Shown here in pieces: positions 55,846-64,000 of a DNA stretch of 64,000 nt. The stretch is taken from contig NC_010505.1 of assembly GCF_000019725.1 (NCBI RefSeq), positions 2,545,001-2,609,000 of the forward strand, read 5' to 3'. The position numbers and the translations under genes are program-made. Every line of letters starts with the position of its first letter. Position 1 is the stretch's first letter. Below the pieces are notes generated by a model, which was not told the DNA's origin, made no database searches, and saw only the letters and a list, made by a program, of their open reading frames with translations. This stretch comes from Methylobacterium radiotolerans JCM 2831. Lineage in GTDB: Bacteria > Pseudomonadota > Alphaproteobacteria > Rhizobiales > Beijerinckiaceae.

Positions 55846-57000
55846 ATGCGCAGCCGGCTTCCCAGCCTTCTCACCGTCTTGTCAGGCCTGATCGCGGGTC
55901 TCGCGGCAGGGCCCCTCGCGACCCCCGCCCGCGCGCAGGCGCCGGGCGGCCCGCCGCCCAAGGTCACCGTGGCCAAGCCCGTGGTGCGCCAGATCGTCGA
56001 GCAGGATCAGTATACCGGCCGCTTCGACGCGATCGAGTACGTGGAGGTCCGCGCCCGGGTCACCGGCTACCTCGAGAAGATCAACTTCGTCGACGGCCAG
56101 ACGGTGAAGAAGGGCGACGTCCTGTTCGTGATCGACCGGCGCCCCTACAAGGCGGCGCTGGAGCAGGCCCAGGCGGCCCTGGCCTCCGCCAAGGCGCGCC
56201 AGTCCTTCTCGCAGACGGACCTGGAGCGCGCGCAGACCCTGTCCCGGAGCGGCAACATCTCCGAGCAGGTCACCGACCAGCGGCGGCAGGCCTCGCAGAC
56301 CGCCCAGGCCGACGTCGACAGCGCCCAAGCCGCCCTCAACAACGCCCAGCTGAACTACGATTTCAGCGAGGTGAAGGCGCCGATCAACGGCCGCATCAGC
56401 CGCCGCCTGGTGACCGAGGGCAACATCGTCAGCGCCGACCAGACCATGCTGACGACGATCGTGTCCCTCGACCCGATCTATTTCAGCTACACGGTCGATG
56501 AGAAGTCGTTCCTCAAGTACCAGAACAGCCTCGGCATCGGCATGGGCCAGACCCAGCAGGGCAAGGGCGTGCCGATCCTGATCGCGCTGTCCGGGGAGGC
56601 GAAGCCGACCCGCAAGGGCACCCTCGACTTCGTCGACAACCGCGTCGACAACGCCACCGGCACGATCCTGCTGCGCGCGACCGTCCCGAACCCCGACATG
56701 TTCATCAAGCCCGGCCTGTTCGGCATCGTCTCGATGCCGGCGACCAAGCCGTTCCAGGGCATCCTGCTGCCCGACGAGGCGGTGTCCGCCAACCAGGACA
56801 AGCGCATCGTCTACATCGTCGGACCCGAGAACGTGATCCAGCAGAAGGACGTCGTGCTCGGGCCGAAGGTCGACGGCTACCGGGTGATCCAGTCGGGGCT
56901 GAAGGGCGACGAGACCGTGGTGGTCAACGGCCTGTCCCGCGTCCGTCCGGGCGCGAAGGTCACCCCCGAGACGATCGAGCTGCCGCCGAGCAAGACCTGA
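55846..57000 (+). CDS. RND efflux periplasmic adaptor
   Basis: A 384-residue membrane fusion protein of an RND pump. A signal peptide (cleavage near RAQAPGG) is followed by lipoyl halves (RARVTGYLEKINFVDGQTVK, KAPINGRISRRLVTEGN), an alpha-hairpin and barrel domains. ATG 55846 begins the signal peptide. It is followed after 107 bp by the RND transporter. No TolC-like gene is adjacent. Confidence 0.93.
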   Translation: MRSRLPSLLTVLSGLIAGLAAGPLATPARAQAPGGPPPKVTVAKPVVRQIVEQDQYTGRFDAIEYVEVRARVTGYLEKINFVDGQTVKKGDVLFVIDRRPYKAALEQAQAALASAKARQSFSQTDLERAQTLSRSGNISEQVTDQRRQASQTAQADVDSAQAALNNAQLNYDFSEVKAPINGRISRRLVTEGNIVSADQTMLTTIVSLDPIYFSYTVDEKSFLKYQNSLGIGMGQTQQGKGVPILIALSGEAKPTRKGTLDFVDNRVDNATGTILLRATVPNPDMFIKPGLFGIVSMPATKPFQGILLPDEAVSANQDKRIVYIVGPENVIQQKDVVLGPKVDGYRVIQSGLKGDETVVVNGLSRVRPGAKVTPETIELPPSKT

Positions 57001-57107
57001 GCCCGCGCGGCTCGACACGAACGCCTTCGTGCGCGCCCCGCGGCGCGCCCCGCACCGACGACGCAGGGCCCCGTCCGGGAGACCGGCGGGCCTCAGAGGT
57101 TTGACCG

Positions 57108-60100
57108 ATGCGTTTCGCCCACTTCTTCGTCGACAGACCGATCTTCGCGTCCGTCACGTCGATCGTCTTCCTGATCCTCGGCTTCGTGGCCTACGAGAGC
57201 CTGCCGGTCTCGCAGTACCCCGAGATCGTGCCGCCGACCGTGACGGTGCGCGCCTCCTATCCGGGCGCCAACGCCGAGACCGTGGCCGCCACGATCGCGA
57301 CGCCGATCGAGCAGGAGGTCAACGGCGTCGACAACATGCTCTACATGACGTCGTTGTCGACCAACGACGGCAACATGCTGCTGACCGTGACCTTCAAGGT
57401 CGGCACCAACCTCGATATCGCGAACGTGCTGGTGCAGAACCGGCTGTCGGTGGCGCAGCCGCGCCTGCCGCCGGACGTGCGCAACCTCGGCGTCACGGTC
57501 CGCAAGGCCTCGCCCGACCTGATGCTGGTCGTGCACCTGCTCTCCCCGAACAAGACCTACGACCAGAACTACCTCGCCAACTACATCTACCTGAACATCC
57601 GCGACGAGCTGCTGCGCCTCGACGGCGTCGGCGACATCACGATCTTCGGCGGTAACGAGTACGCCGAGCGCGTCTGGGTCGACCCCAACAAGCTCGCCGC
57701 CTACGGCCTCTCGGTCACCGACGTCACGACCGCCCTGCAGGAGCAGAACGTCCAGGTGGCCGCCGGCCAGCTGAACGGTCCGCCGGCCGCCAAGGGCGAG
57801 GCGTTCCAGCTCGTCGTGCAGTCGCAGGCGCGGTTCAAGACGCCGGAGCAGTTCGCCGAGGTGATCATCAAGGCGCAGGACGGGCGCCTCGTCCGGGTCA
57901 AGGACATCGCCCGCGTCGAGATGGGCCAGAAGGACTACACGACCAACTCGTTCCTCAACGACACGCCCGCGGTGGGCATCGGCGCCTTCCAGCGGCCGGG
58001 CACCAACGCCCTCGACGCGGCGGCGTCGGTCAAGAAGGTGATGGAGGAGGTCAAGAAGAACTTCCCGCCGGACGTCGAGTACCGCATCGCCTACAACCCG
58101 ACGGAGTTCATCGAGGAATCGATCCACGAGGTCTACAAGACGCTGTTCGAGGCGGTCGGCCTCGTCGTCATCGTGGTGCTGGTCTTCCTCCAGAGCTGGC
58201 GGACGGCCCTGATCCCGGTCATCGCGATCCCGGTCTCGCTGATCGGCACCTTCGCGGCGATGGCGGCCTTCGGCTTCTCGCTGAACAACCTGACCCTGTT
58301 CGGGCTGGTGCTCGCCATCGGCATCGTGGTCGACGACGCGATCGTGGTGGTGGAGAACGTCGAGCGCAACATGGCCGAGGGCCTGTCGCCGGGCGACGCC
58401 GCGCACAAGACCATGGACGAGGTCGGCGGCGCGGTCATCGCCATCGCGCTGGTGCTCGCCGCGGTGTTCGTGCCGACGGCGTTCATCCCGGGCATCTCGG
58501 GCCAGTTCTACAAGCAGTTCGCGCTGACCATCGCGGCCTCGACCCTGATCTCGGCCTTCAACTCGCTGACCCTGTCGCCGGCGCTCTGCAAGCTGCTGCT
58601 GGTGCCCCACCACGCCCGCAAGGAGCCGAAGTTCTTCCTGACCCGGTTCGTGAACTGGCTGGCGAACGGCTTCAACCGCGCCTTCGACGCCACGTCGAAC
58701 GCCTATGGACGGTTGATCCGGGTCCTGACCGGCGGCATCGTCGGCCTCGGCGTGATGCTGCTGGTCTACGCGGCGGTGATCGCCGGGACGCTGCATCTGG
58801 CGCAGACGACGCCCACGGGCTTCATCCCCGACCAGGATCAGGGCTACCTGATCGGCGTCGTCCAGCTCCCCTCCGGCTCCTCCCTCGACCGCACCACGGA
58901 GGTGTGCCTGCGCGCCGCCAAGCAGGCCCGGACGGTCGACGGCGTGGCCAACGCGGTGATCATCGCGGGCTTCGACGGCGCCACCTTCACGAACACGACC
59001 AATGCCGGCGTGATGTTCCTGACCCTCAAGGGGGCGAAGGAGCGCGCCGAGCAGGGGCGGAGCGCCGCCGTGATCACCGGTGAGGTGCTCAAGGCCACGT
59101 CCGACATCCAGGAGGCGCGGGTCATCGTCATCCCGCCGCCGCCGGTCCGCGGTCTCGGCAACGGCGGCGGTTTCAAGATGCAGATCGAGAGCCGCCAATC
59201 GTCGGACATCGGTCCGCTCATGGCCGCCGCCGGCGAGGTCATCGCCCAGGCGAACCAGAGCGCGGACGTCCAGCGCGTCTTCACGACCTTCGACAACTCG
59301 ACGCCGCAGCTCTTCCTCGACATCGACCGCACCATCGCGCGGATGCTGAACGTGCCGCTGGCCAACGTGTTCTCGTCGGTCCAGGCGGATCTCGGCGGCA
59401 CCTACGTCAACGACTTCAACACCCTCGGCCGCATCTACCAGGTGCGCCTGCAGGGCGACGCGGCCTTCCGCACGTCGGTGCAGGACATCTCGCAGATCAA
59501 GGTACGCTCCTCCACCGGCGCGCTGGTGCCGATGGGCACGCTCGCCTCGGTGCGGGACGTCACCGGGCCGCAGATCGTGCAGCGGTTCAACCTGTACTAC
59601 TCGGTCCCGGTGCAGGGCGTGGCCAAGCCCGGCGTCTCGACCGGCCAGGCGCTCAACGCCATGGAGGAGATCGCCAAGAAGGCGCTGCCCGACGGCTACT
59701 CCTACGACTGGACCGAGATCGCCTACCAGCAGAAGGCGGCGAGCGGCACGGCCGGCGCGGTCTTCGCCCTCGGCGTGCTGCTGGTCTTCCTCGTGCTCGC
59801 CGCGCAGTACGAATCCTGGGCGCTGCCCCTCGCGATCCTGCTGGTGGTGCCGACCGGCGTGCTCGCCGCCCTGGCGGGCGTGCAGTTCCGGGGGCAGGAC
59901 AACAACATCCTGACCCAGATCGGCCTGATCGTGCTCATCGGCCTCGCGGCGAAGAACGCGATCCTGATCGTCGAGTTCGCGCACGACATCGAGCAGCGGG
60001 AGCACCGCGGCCCGGTCGAGGCGGCGGTGGAGGCCTGCCGTCTCCGCCTGCGCCCGATCCTGATGACCGCCTTCGCGTTCATCCTCGGCACCCTGCCGCT

Positions 60101-60305
60101 GGTCGTGGCCACCGGCCCCGGCGCCGAGATGCGCCAGGCGCTCGGCACCGCGGTGTTCTTCGGGATGATCGGCGCGACCTTCTTCGGCCTGTTCCTGACG
60201 CCGGTCTTCTACGTGGTCATCCGCCACTTCTCGATCTGGCTGGGCCGATTCCGGAAGAAGCACACGCACGGCGATCCCGGCGGCGCCGCCCCGGCGCACG
60301 GCTGA
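57108..60305 (+). CDS. RND efflux transporter (HAE1 family)
   Basis: A 1065-residue inner-membrane pump of the hydrophobe/amphiphile efflux type. It begins MRFAHFFVDRPIFASVTSIV; helix segments with the proton-relay pair GIVVDDAIVVVENVER, the porter domains, and LIGLAAKNAILIVEFA in the second half are typical. It exports antibiotics, solvents or similar compounds; the substrate cannot be read from the sequence. Forms an operon with the adaptor gene. Confidence 0.95.
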   Translation: MRFAHFFVDRPIFASVTSIVFLILGFVAYESLPVSQYPEIVPPTVTVRASYPGANAETVAATIATPIEQEVNGVDNMLYMTSLSTNDGNMLLTVTFKVGTNLDIANVLVQNRLSVAQPRLPPDVRNLGVTVRKASPDLMLVVHLLSPNKTYDQNYLANYIYLNIRDELLRLDGVGDITIFGGNEYAERVWVDPNKLAAYGLSVTDVTTALQEQNVQVAAGQLNGPPAAKGEAFQLVVQSQARFKTPEQFAEVIIKAQDGRLVRVKDIARVEMGQKDYTTNSFLNDTPAVGIGAFQRPGTNALDAAASVKKVMEEVKKNFPPDVEYRIAYNPTEFIEESIHEVYKTLFEAVGLVVIVVLVFLQSWRTALIPVIAIPVSLIGTFAAMAAFGFSLNNLTLFGLVLAIGIVVDDAIVVVENVERNMAEGLSPGDAAHKTMDEVGGAVIAIALVLAAVFVPTAFIPGISGQFYKQFALTIAASTLISAFNSLTLSPALCKLLLVPHHARKEPKFFLTRFVNWLANGFNRAFDATSNAYGRLIRVLTGGIVGLGVMLLVYAAVIAGTLHLAQTTPTGFIPDQDQGYLIGVVQLPSGSSLDRTTEVCLRAAKQARTVDGVANAVIIAGFDGATFTNTTNAGVMFLTLKGAKERAEQGRSAAVITGEVLKATSDIQEARVIVIPPPPVRGLGNGGGFKMQIESRQSSDIGPLMAAAGEVIAQANQSADVQRVFTTFDNSTPQLFLDIDRTIARMLNVPLANVFSSVQADLGGTYVNDFNTLGRIYQVRLQGDAAFRTSVQDISQIKVRSSTGALVPMGTLASVRDVTGPQIVQRFNLYYSVPVQGVAKPGVSTGQALNAMEEIAKKALPDGYSYDWTEIAYQQKAASGTAGAVFALGVLLVFLVLAAQYESWALPLAILLVVPTGVLAALAGVQFRGQDNNILTQIGLIVLIGLAAKNAILIVEFAHDIEQREHRGPVEAAVEACRLRLRPILMTAFAFILGTLPLVVATGPGAEMRQALGTAVFFGMIGATFFGLFLTPVFYVVIRHFSIWLGRFRKKHTHGDPGGAAPAHG

Positions 60306-60422
60306 CGGCCAGCGCGGCCGCCGAGCCCGGGCCGCCAGAACCCGGAGGCCGCGCCGGATCCGCGAGGGTCGGGCGCGGCTTCCGCGCGACGGGCGGGGGC
60401 GCCCGGTGTAGAGGCTCGCGGC

Positions 60423-60941
60423 ATGTACGCCCTCGGTCGCCTGATTCTCGGGGCCTTCGCCCTCCTGCTCGCCGTCCCCGCGGGCCTCGCGGTCCTCGTC
60501 CTGGCGCTCCTCGTCGACCCGGACGCGCAGGCCTGGCTGACCGGCGGGGCGCTCGCCGGCCTCGACATGGCCCTGTCGGACCTCTCGGCCGGGCTGCCGC
60601 CGGAGGGGCTCGCCCTGTTCCTCGCCGGCCTCGCCAAGGCGCTGTTCGCGCTGCTGTTCGTGCCCCCGGCCCTGATCGGTCTCGGCGGTGAGATCCTCGG
60701 GCGCCGCGGCGTCCTGTGGTACGGCGCCGGCTGCGGGCTGCTCACCGCCGCCCTCCCCTGGCTGACGCGCGGCGCACTCCGGTCCGGCGGAGGCGCCCGC
60801 GACGCCGCCCTCCTCGCCGGCGAGGCGCGCCTGACGCTGATCCTGTTCGCGGTCGGCGCCAGCGCCGGGCTGGTCTACTGGCTGGTGGCCGGGCGCGGCG
60901 CCGGCCTTCTCCGGGACCGGCATCGCCCGGAGGGGGCCTGA
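60423..60941 (+). CDS. Hydrophobic membrane protein of unknown function
   Basis: A 172-residue protein with about four hydrophobic segments (about residues 5-30, 68-90, 97-113, 137-155) separated by short polar loops and ending in a basic tail. No family is recognised. It lies between the RND operon and plsC and is read in the same direction. Confidence 0.7.
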   Translation: MYALGRLILGAFALLLAVPAGLAVLVLALLVDPDAQAWLTGGALAGLDMALSDLSAGLPPEGLALFLAGLAKALFALLFVPPALIGLGGEILGRRGVLWYGAGCGLLTAALPWLTRGALRSGGGARDAALLAGEARLTLILFAVGASAGLVYWLVAGRGAGLLRDRHRPEGA

Positions 60942-61015
60942 CGCTTCCCGCGACGCCGCCCTTGGCCCCGGACGCGCGGGCGCGCTACAGGGGAGCCGCC
61001 ACGACACGGTTTCCG

Positions 61016-61795
61016 ATGCTCGCCCTGCGCTCTCTCGCCTTCAACATCTGCTTCTACGCCGTCACGACGGTCCTGGCCTTCGCCGGCCTGCCCATGCTGG
61101 TCTCCGGCCGGTCGGTGCTGCGGCTCGCCCGCGCCTGGGGGCGGATCACCCTGTGGCTCCTGCGGGTCGTCGCGGGGACGCGGGTCGAGTTCCGCGGGCT
61201 GGAGAACATCCCGCCCGGCCCCCTGCTGGTGGCGGCCAAGCACCAGTCGGCCCTGGAGACCCTGGCCCTCTGCACGGTGCTGCCGAACTTCGCCTACATC
61301 TTGAAGAAGGAGCTGCTGCTCATCCCGCTGATCGGCTGGTACCTGTCGCGCAGCGGCATGGTGGCGATCGACCGGTCGAAGGGCACCCGGGCCATGAGCC
61401 TGATGAACGCCGCCGCCGGCGCGGCGATCCGGGACGGGCGCCAGCTCATCATCTTCCCCGAGGGGACCCGCCGTCCGGTCGGGGCGCCGCCCGCCTACAA
61501 GCAGGGGCTCTCGCACCTCTACACCGCCCTGAACGTCCCCTGCCTGCCCGTCGCGCTGAACACCGGGCTGTTCTGGTCGCGCAACAGCCTCGTGCGCCGG
61601 CCGGGCCGGGCCGTGATCGAGTTCCTGCCGCCCATCCCCCCGGGCCTGCCCCGCCAGGCGTTCCAGTCGCTGGCCCAGGAGCGTCTCGAGACGGCCTCGA
61701 ACGCCCTCGTCGAGGGCGGACTCCAGGGCCTCGCGGCCGAGGGGCACGCCGTGCCGGCCGACGAGGCGCCGGCCGCTGCCGACGCCCGTCGCTGA
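61016..61795 (+). CDS. plsC: 1-acyl-sn-glycerol-3-phosphate acyltransferase
   Basis: A 259-residue PlsC enzyme that forms phosphatidic acid from lysophosphatidic acid. An N-terminal membrane segment (about residues 5-30) precedes the domain. The catalytic H-x4-acid motif is KHQSALET with His76 (glutamate instead of aspartate), and the substrate motif FPEGTR is at 147-152. It is preceded by a small membrane-protein gene. Confidence 0.92.
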   Translation: MLALRSLAFNICFYAVTTVLAFAGLPMLVSGRSVLRLARAWGRITLWLLRVVAGTRVEFRGLENIPPGPLLVAAKHQSALETLALCTVLPNFAYILKKELLLIPLIGWYLSRSGMVAIDRSKGTRAMSLMNAAAGAAIRDGRQLIIFPEGTRRPVGAPPAYKQGLSHLYTALNVPCLPVALNTGLFWSRNSLVRRPGRAVIEFLPPIPPGLPRQAFQSLAQERLETASNALVEGGLQGLAAEGHAVPADEAPAAADARR

Positions 61796-61927
61796 GCCGC
61801 TCGCGGGCGCGGTTTTCCGCGTCGGGCCGGTGCCCGGCGGCTTGTGGATAACGGGCATCGTCGCCACATCTCCCTCTAGGAACGTCGCCCTTGACGCCTG
61901 TGGATATCGCGCGTTAGGTTGGAACAA

Positions 61928-62374
61928 ATGGCGAACAGAAGAGCCCTGTCCTGGTCGGCCGCGCTCCGCGACCTGAAGGACGATCGCACCCGGAGGCAGG
62001 ACGTGCGTGAAGAACGCCTCAAGACGACCGCGGGTCTGCGCGGCTCCCCCGCGCTCCCGCTCTCGGCCTGGCGTGGCCGTTCCGGCCGGCGCTACGTGGT
62101 CGGTGTCCATCCGGCCGGGGGCTTCGACCTCGACGAGATGGCGCAGGCCGTGGTGATCGCCGTCCGCCGGGACAATGCCGGCATCGCCGAGATGGTCTCG
62201 GTGGCGAGCTCCAGCGAGAGCCCGCGCGACCATCTGCGCCGGACCTGGCTCGACCGTGTTCGTCGCCGGGGTGCCACCGAGATGCACGTGCACCGCCTCG
62301 CCGAGAACGAGGCCGAGCGGACGGCGATCGTCGAGGATCTGCAGGTCGACACCGTCGAGCCGGCGCAGGTCTGA
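61928..62374 (+). CDS. Conserved hypothetical protein
   Basis: A 148-residue soluble protein with a basic first third and an alpha/beta-like rest (RYVVGVHPAGGFDLDEMAQA, VVIAVRRDNAGIAEMVSVAS). Function and family unknown. ATG 61928 is used; a TTG nine bases upstream is possible. It stands between plsC and the DUF2125 gene. Confidence 0.6.
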   Translation: MANRRALSWSAALRDLKDDRTRRQDVREERLKTTAGLRGSPALPLSAWRGRSGRRYVVGVHPAGGFDLDEMAQAVVIAVRRDNAGIAEMVSVASSSESPRDHLRRTWLDRVRRRGATEMHVHRLAENEAERTAIVEDLQVDTVEPAQV

Positions 62375-62511
62375 GCGGAAACGCGCCGCGCAGGAACGGA
62401 TCGCGTCCGTGGCGGTCGACCCCGGGCGGCGCTGCCCCAGTTTCGCCCCGTGCCTGGCCTCAAGGCGGGGCCACGATGTCCCCGAGGGGACGGGGTCGGG
62501 GAGCGGAGCGC

Positions 62512-63618
62512 ATGGTGCAGGATCGGACGCGGCCGGAGAGCGCCGCTGGGACAGCCCCGGTTCGGGGCGCGCGGCGATCCCGGCTCGGGCTGTTCCTGCC
62601 CTACATCCTGCTCGCCCTCGTGGTGGCGGGCTGGTCGGCCGGCTGGCTGTGGATGCGGGAGCGCGCGGCCAGCGAGATCGACGGCTGGATCGCCCGCGAG
62701 GCGGCGGCCGGGCGCACCTGGACCTGTGCGGACCGGTCCCTCGGGGGCTACCCGTTCCGCCTCGAGCTGCGCTGCAGCGCCGTGACCCTCGAGCGCGCCG
62801 ACGGCCGCTTCCGGCTCGGGCCGAGCACCGCCGTGGCGCAGATCTATCAGCCCCGCCTCGTCGTGTTCGAGAGCGCCGGGCCGTTCCATGTCGAGCAGGG
62901 CCCGCTGACGGGCGACGCGTCCTGGACCGCGCTCCAGGGCAGCTTCCACGGCGCGGCGGGAGGGTTCACCCGCGCCTCGCTGGTCGTCGACAATCCCGAC
63001 ATCTCCGTGACGGGCGCCGAGCCCGGCCCGATCGCGGTCTCGGGCCGGCACCTGGAGCTGCATGCCCGGCCGAGCCCCGGCCGGTTCGAGTCCGACGGCG
63101 CCGTGGATATCAGCCTGCGCCTGAACCAAGCGGCGGTGCCGCAGCTCGACGCCCTCACCGGGACGCAGGATCCGGCCGATCTGGCCGTGGACGCGACATT
63201 GACCCAGGCCACCGTGCTGCGCACCGGGACGGTGGCGCGCGAGCTGGAGCGCTGGCGTCAGGCCGGGGGCGCCCTGGACCTGACGGCCCTGTCGCTGGCC
63301 AAGGGCCCGCAGCGCGTCCAGGCGAAGGGCACGCTCGCCCTCGACGCCGCCCACCGCCCCGCGGGCCAGGTCGATCTGCGGGCGGCCGGCGTCGACGCGC
63401 TGGTCGGCAGCATCGTCGGCCAGCGCTTCGGCTCGGACAAGGGTGCCATCGTGGGCCAGCTGGTCGGCGGACTCCTGGGCCTGGCCCAGCGCCCCAACCC
63501 GGGCGCGCCGGCCGACGCGACGCCGCTCAAGGCGCTCCCGCCGCTGCGGCTCGTCGACGGGAAGGTCGTCTTCAGCGGCTTCCCGATCCCCAACGTCTAC
63601 GTGCCGGCGCTGTACTAG
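62512..63618 (+). CDS. DUF2125 family protein
   Basis: A 368-residue membrane-anchored protein with one N-terminal helix (LGLFLPYILLALVVAGWSAG) and a large periplasmic domain of the DUF2125 type (CADRSLGGYPFRLELRCSAV near the start of the domain). Function unknown. ATG 62512 has GGGGAG eight bases upstream; the ATG at 62476 adds only an arginine-rich stretch. Confidence 0.8.
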   Translation: MVQDRTRPESAAGTAPVRGARRSRLGLFLPYILLALVVAGWSAGWLWMRERAASEIDGWIAREAAAGRTWTCADRSLGGYPFRLELRCSAVTLERADGRFRLGPSTAVAQIYQPRLVVFESAGPFHVEQGPLTGDASWTALQGSFHGAAGGFTRASLVVDNPDISVTGAEPGPIAVSGRHLELHARPSPGRFESDGAVDISLRLNQAAVPQLDALTGTQDPADLAVDATLTQATVLRTGTVARELERWRQAGGALDLTALSLAKGPQRVQAKGTLALDAAHRPAGQVDLRAAGVDALVGSIVGQRFGSDKGAIVGQLVGGLLGLAQRPNPGAPADATPLKALPPLRLVDGKVVFSGFPIPNVYVPALY

Positions 63619-63679
63619 GCGACCCGCTGACCCGGGTCGCGGACCTGCTCGGCGTCGCGAGATCGGCTATAGAGGGCCC

Positions 63680-64000
63680 ATGGCCTCATCCGCGTCCCCG
63701 ACCCGCGTCAAGATCTGCGGGCTCAGCACCGAAGCGACCCTGACCGCCGCGCTGGAGGCCGGGGCGGACTGGATCGGCCTCGTGCACTTCCCGCGCAGTC
63801 CCCGGCACGTCTCGCTCGCGCAGGCCGCCGCCCTGGCGGCCCGCGCCCGCGGGCGGGCCGAGCGGGTCGTCCTGCTCGTCGATCCTGACGACGCGCTGCT
63901 CGCCGCGGCGGTCGAGGCGGCGGATCCGGACCTCATCCAGCTCCACGGAAGCGAGAGCCCGGAGCGCGTGGCGGCGATCCGCGCCCGGACCGGGCGGCCG
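63680..64000 (+). CDS. trpF: Phosphoribosylanthranilate isomerase, N-terminal part (3' end outside window)
   Basis: The first 107 residues of a TIM-barrel isomerase of tryptophan synthesis. Residues RVKICGLSTEATLTAALEAG carry the catalytic cysteine; IGLVHFPRSPRHVS and LIQLHGSE follow as in the family. The gene continues beyond the window; trpB and trpA are its usual neighbours. Confidence 0.93.
   Translation, partial: MASSASPTRVKICGLSTEATLTAALEAGADWIGLVHFPRSPRHVSLAQAAALAARARGRAERVVLLVDPDDALLAAAVEAADPDLIQLHGSESPERVAAIRARTGRP

Noticed and set aside
57093..61007. Long minus-strand open frame of over 1300 codons
   Set aside because: It is antisense to the RND transporter gene; the product is histidine/arginine/aspartate-rich without domains.

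Overview
The window reads as chromosome of a high-GC methylotrophic alphaproteobacterium, most likely Methylobacterium or Methylorubrum. The main grounds are a lanthanide-type methanol dehydrogenase (XoxF) with its cytochrome and XoxJ partner, the PQQ-linked ABC-binding and beta-propeller genes beside it, polyhydroxyalkanoate genes, and short proteins of the DUF6894 type. Genus assignment is inference, since no rRNA is present. Both strands are densely coded. No insertion sequence, integrase or CRISPR array was seen, but two families of short dispersed repeats are present.

Layout. 0-9 kb: end of an M23 peptidase gene, gluQRS, a small six-cysteine protein, a hybrid histidine kinase divergent from a GMC oxidoreductase, a gene-free stretch with a palindromic repeat, a LysR regulator and a DUF2252 protein. 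9-17.6 kb: a one-directional cluster of a ThDP enzyme, an iron-type alcohol dehydrogenase, PhaE and PhaC of a class III PHA synthase, a fused CoA-transferase and a GabD-like succinate-semialdehyde dehydrogenase. 17.7-21.8 kb: a MarR-FUSC-DUF1656-HlyD efflux operon with overlapping stops and starts. 22-32.3 kb: a LuxR-type response regulator, xoxF, xoxJ and xoxG on the minus strand, divergent from the PQQ-linked binding protein and propeller genes, followed by a NosR-like flavoprotein and ApbE.

32.5-46.4 kb: a serine hydrolase, an M20 peptidase, glmS, glmU, rpoN, a Crp/Fnr regulator, a DUF6894 protein, a periplasmic glucan gene (opgG/D family), a SCO1 protein and an MBL hydrolase. 46.4-53.3 kb: a more accessory part with a GGDEF/EAL protein, an XRE regulator, a cupredoxin-like protein, a decayed Gfo/Idh/MocA gene, an M20 deacylase and a second Crp/Fnr regulator. 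53.7-64 kb: tRNA-Pro(GGG), a glycosyltransferase, a rhodanese, an RND efflux pair, plsC, a DUF2125 protein and the start of trpF.

Functionally, the most coherent non-core unit is the PHA cluster. Its enzymes could convert succinate semialdehyde to 4-hydroxybutyrate, activate it to the CoA thioester and polymerise it, with GabD as the oxidative exit. This is inference from gene content. The methanol region is the second focus: xoxF and xoxG each carry the palindrome TTGGTCCAA at almost the same distance (136 and 138 bp) upstream of their start codons.
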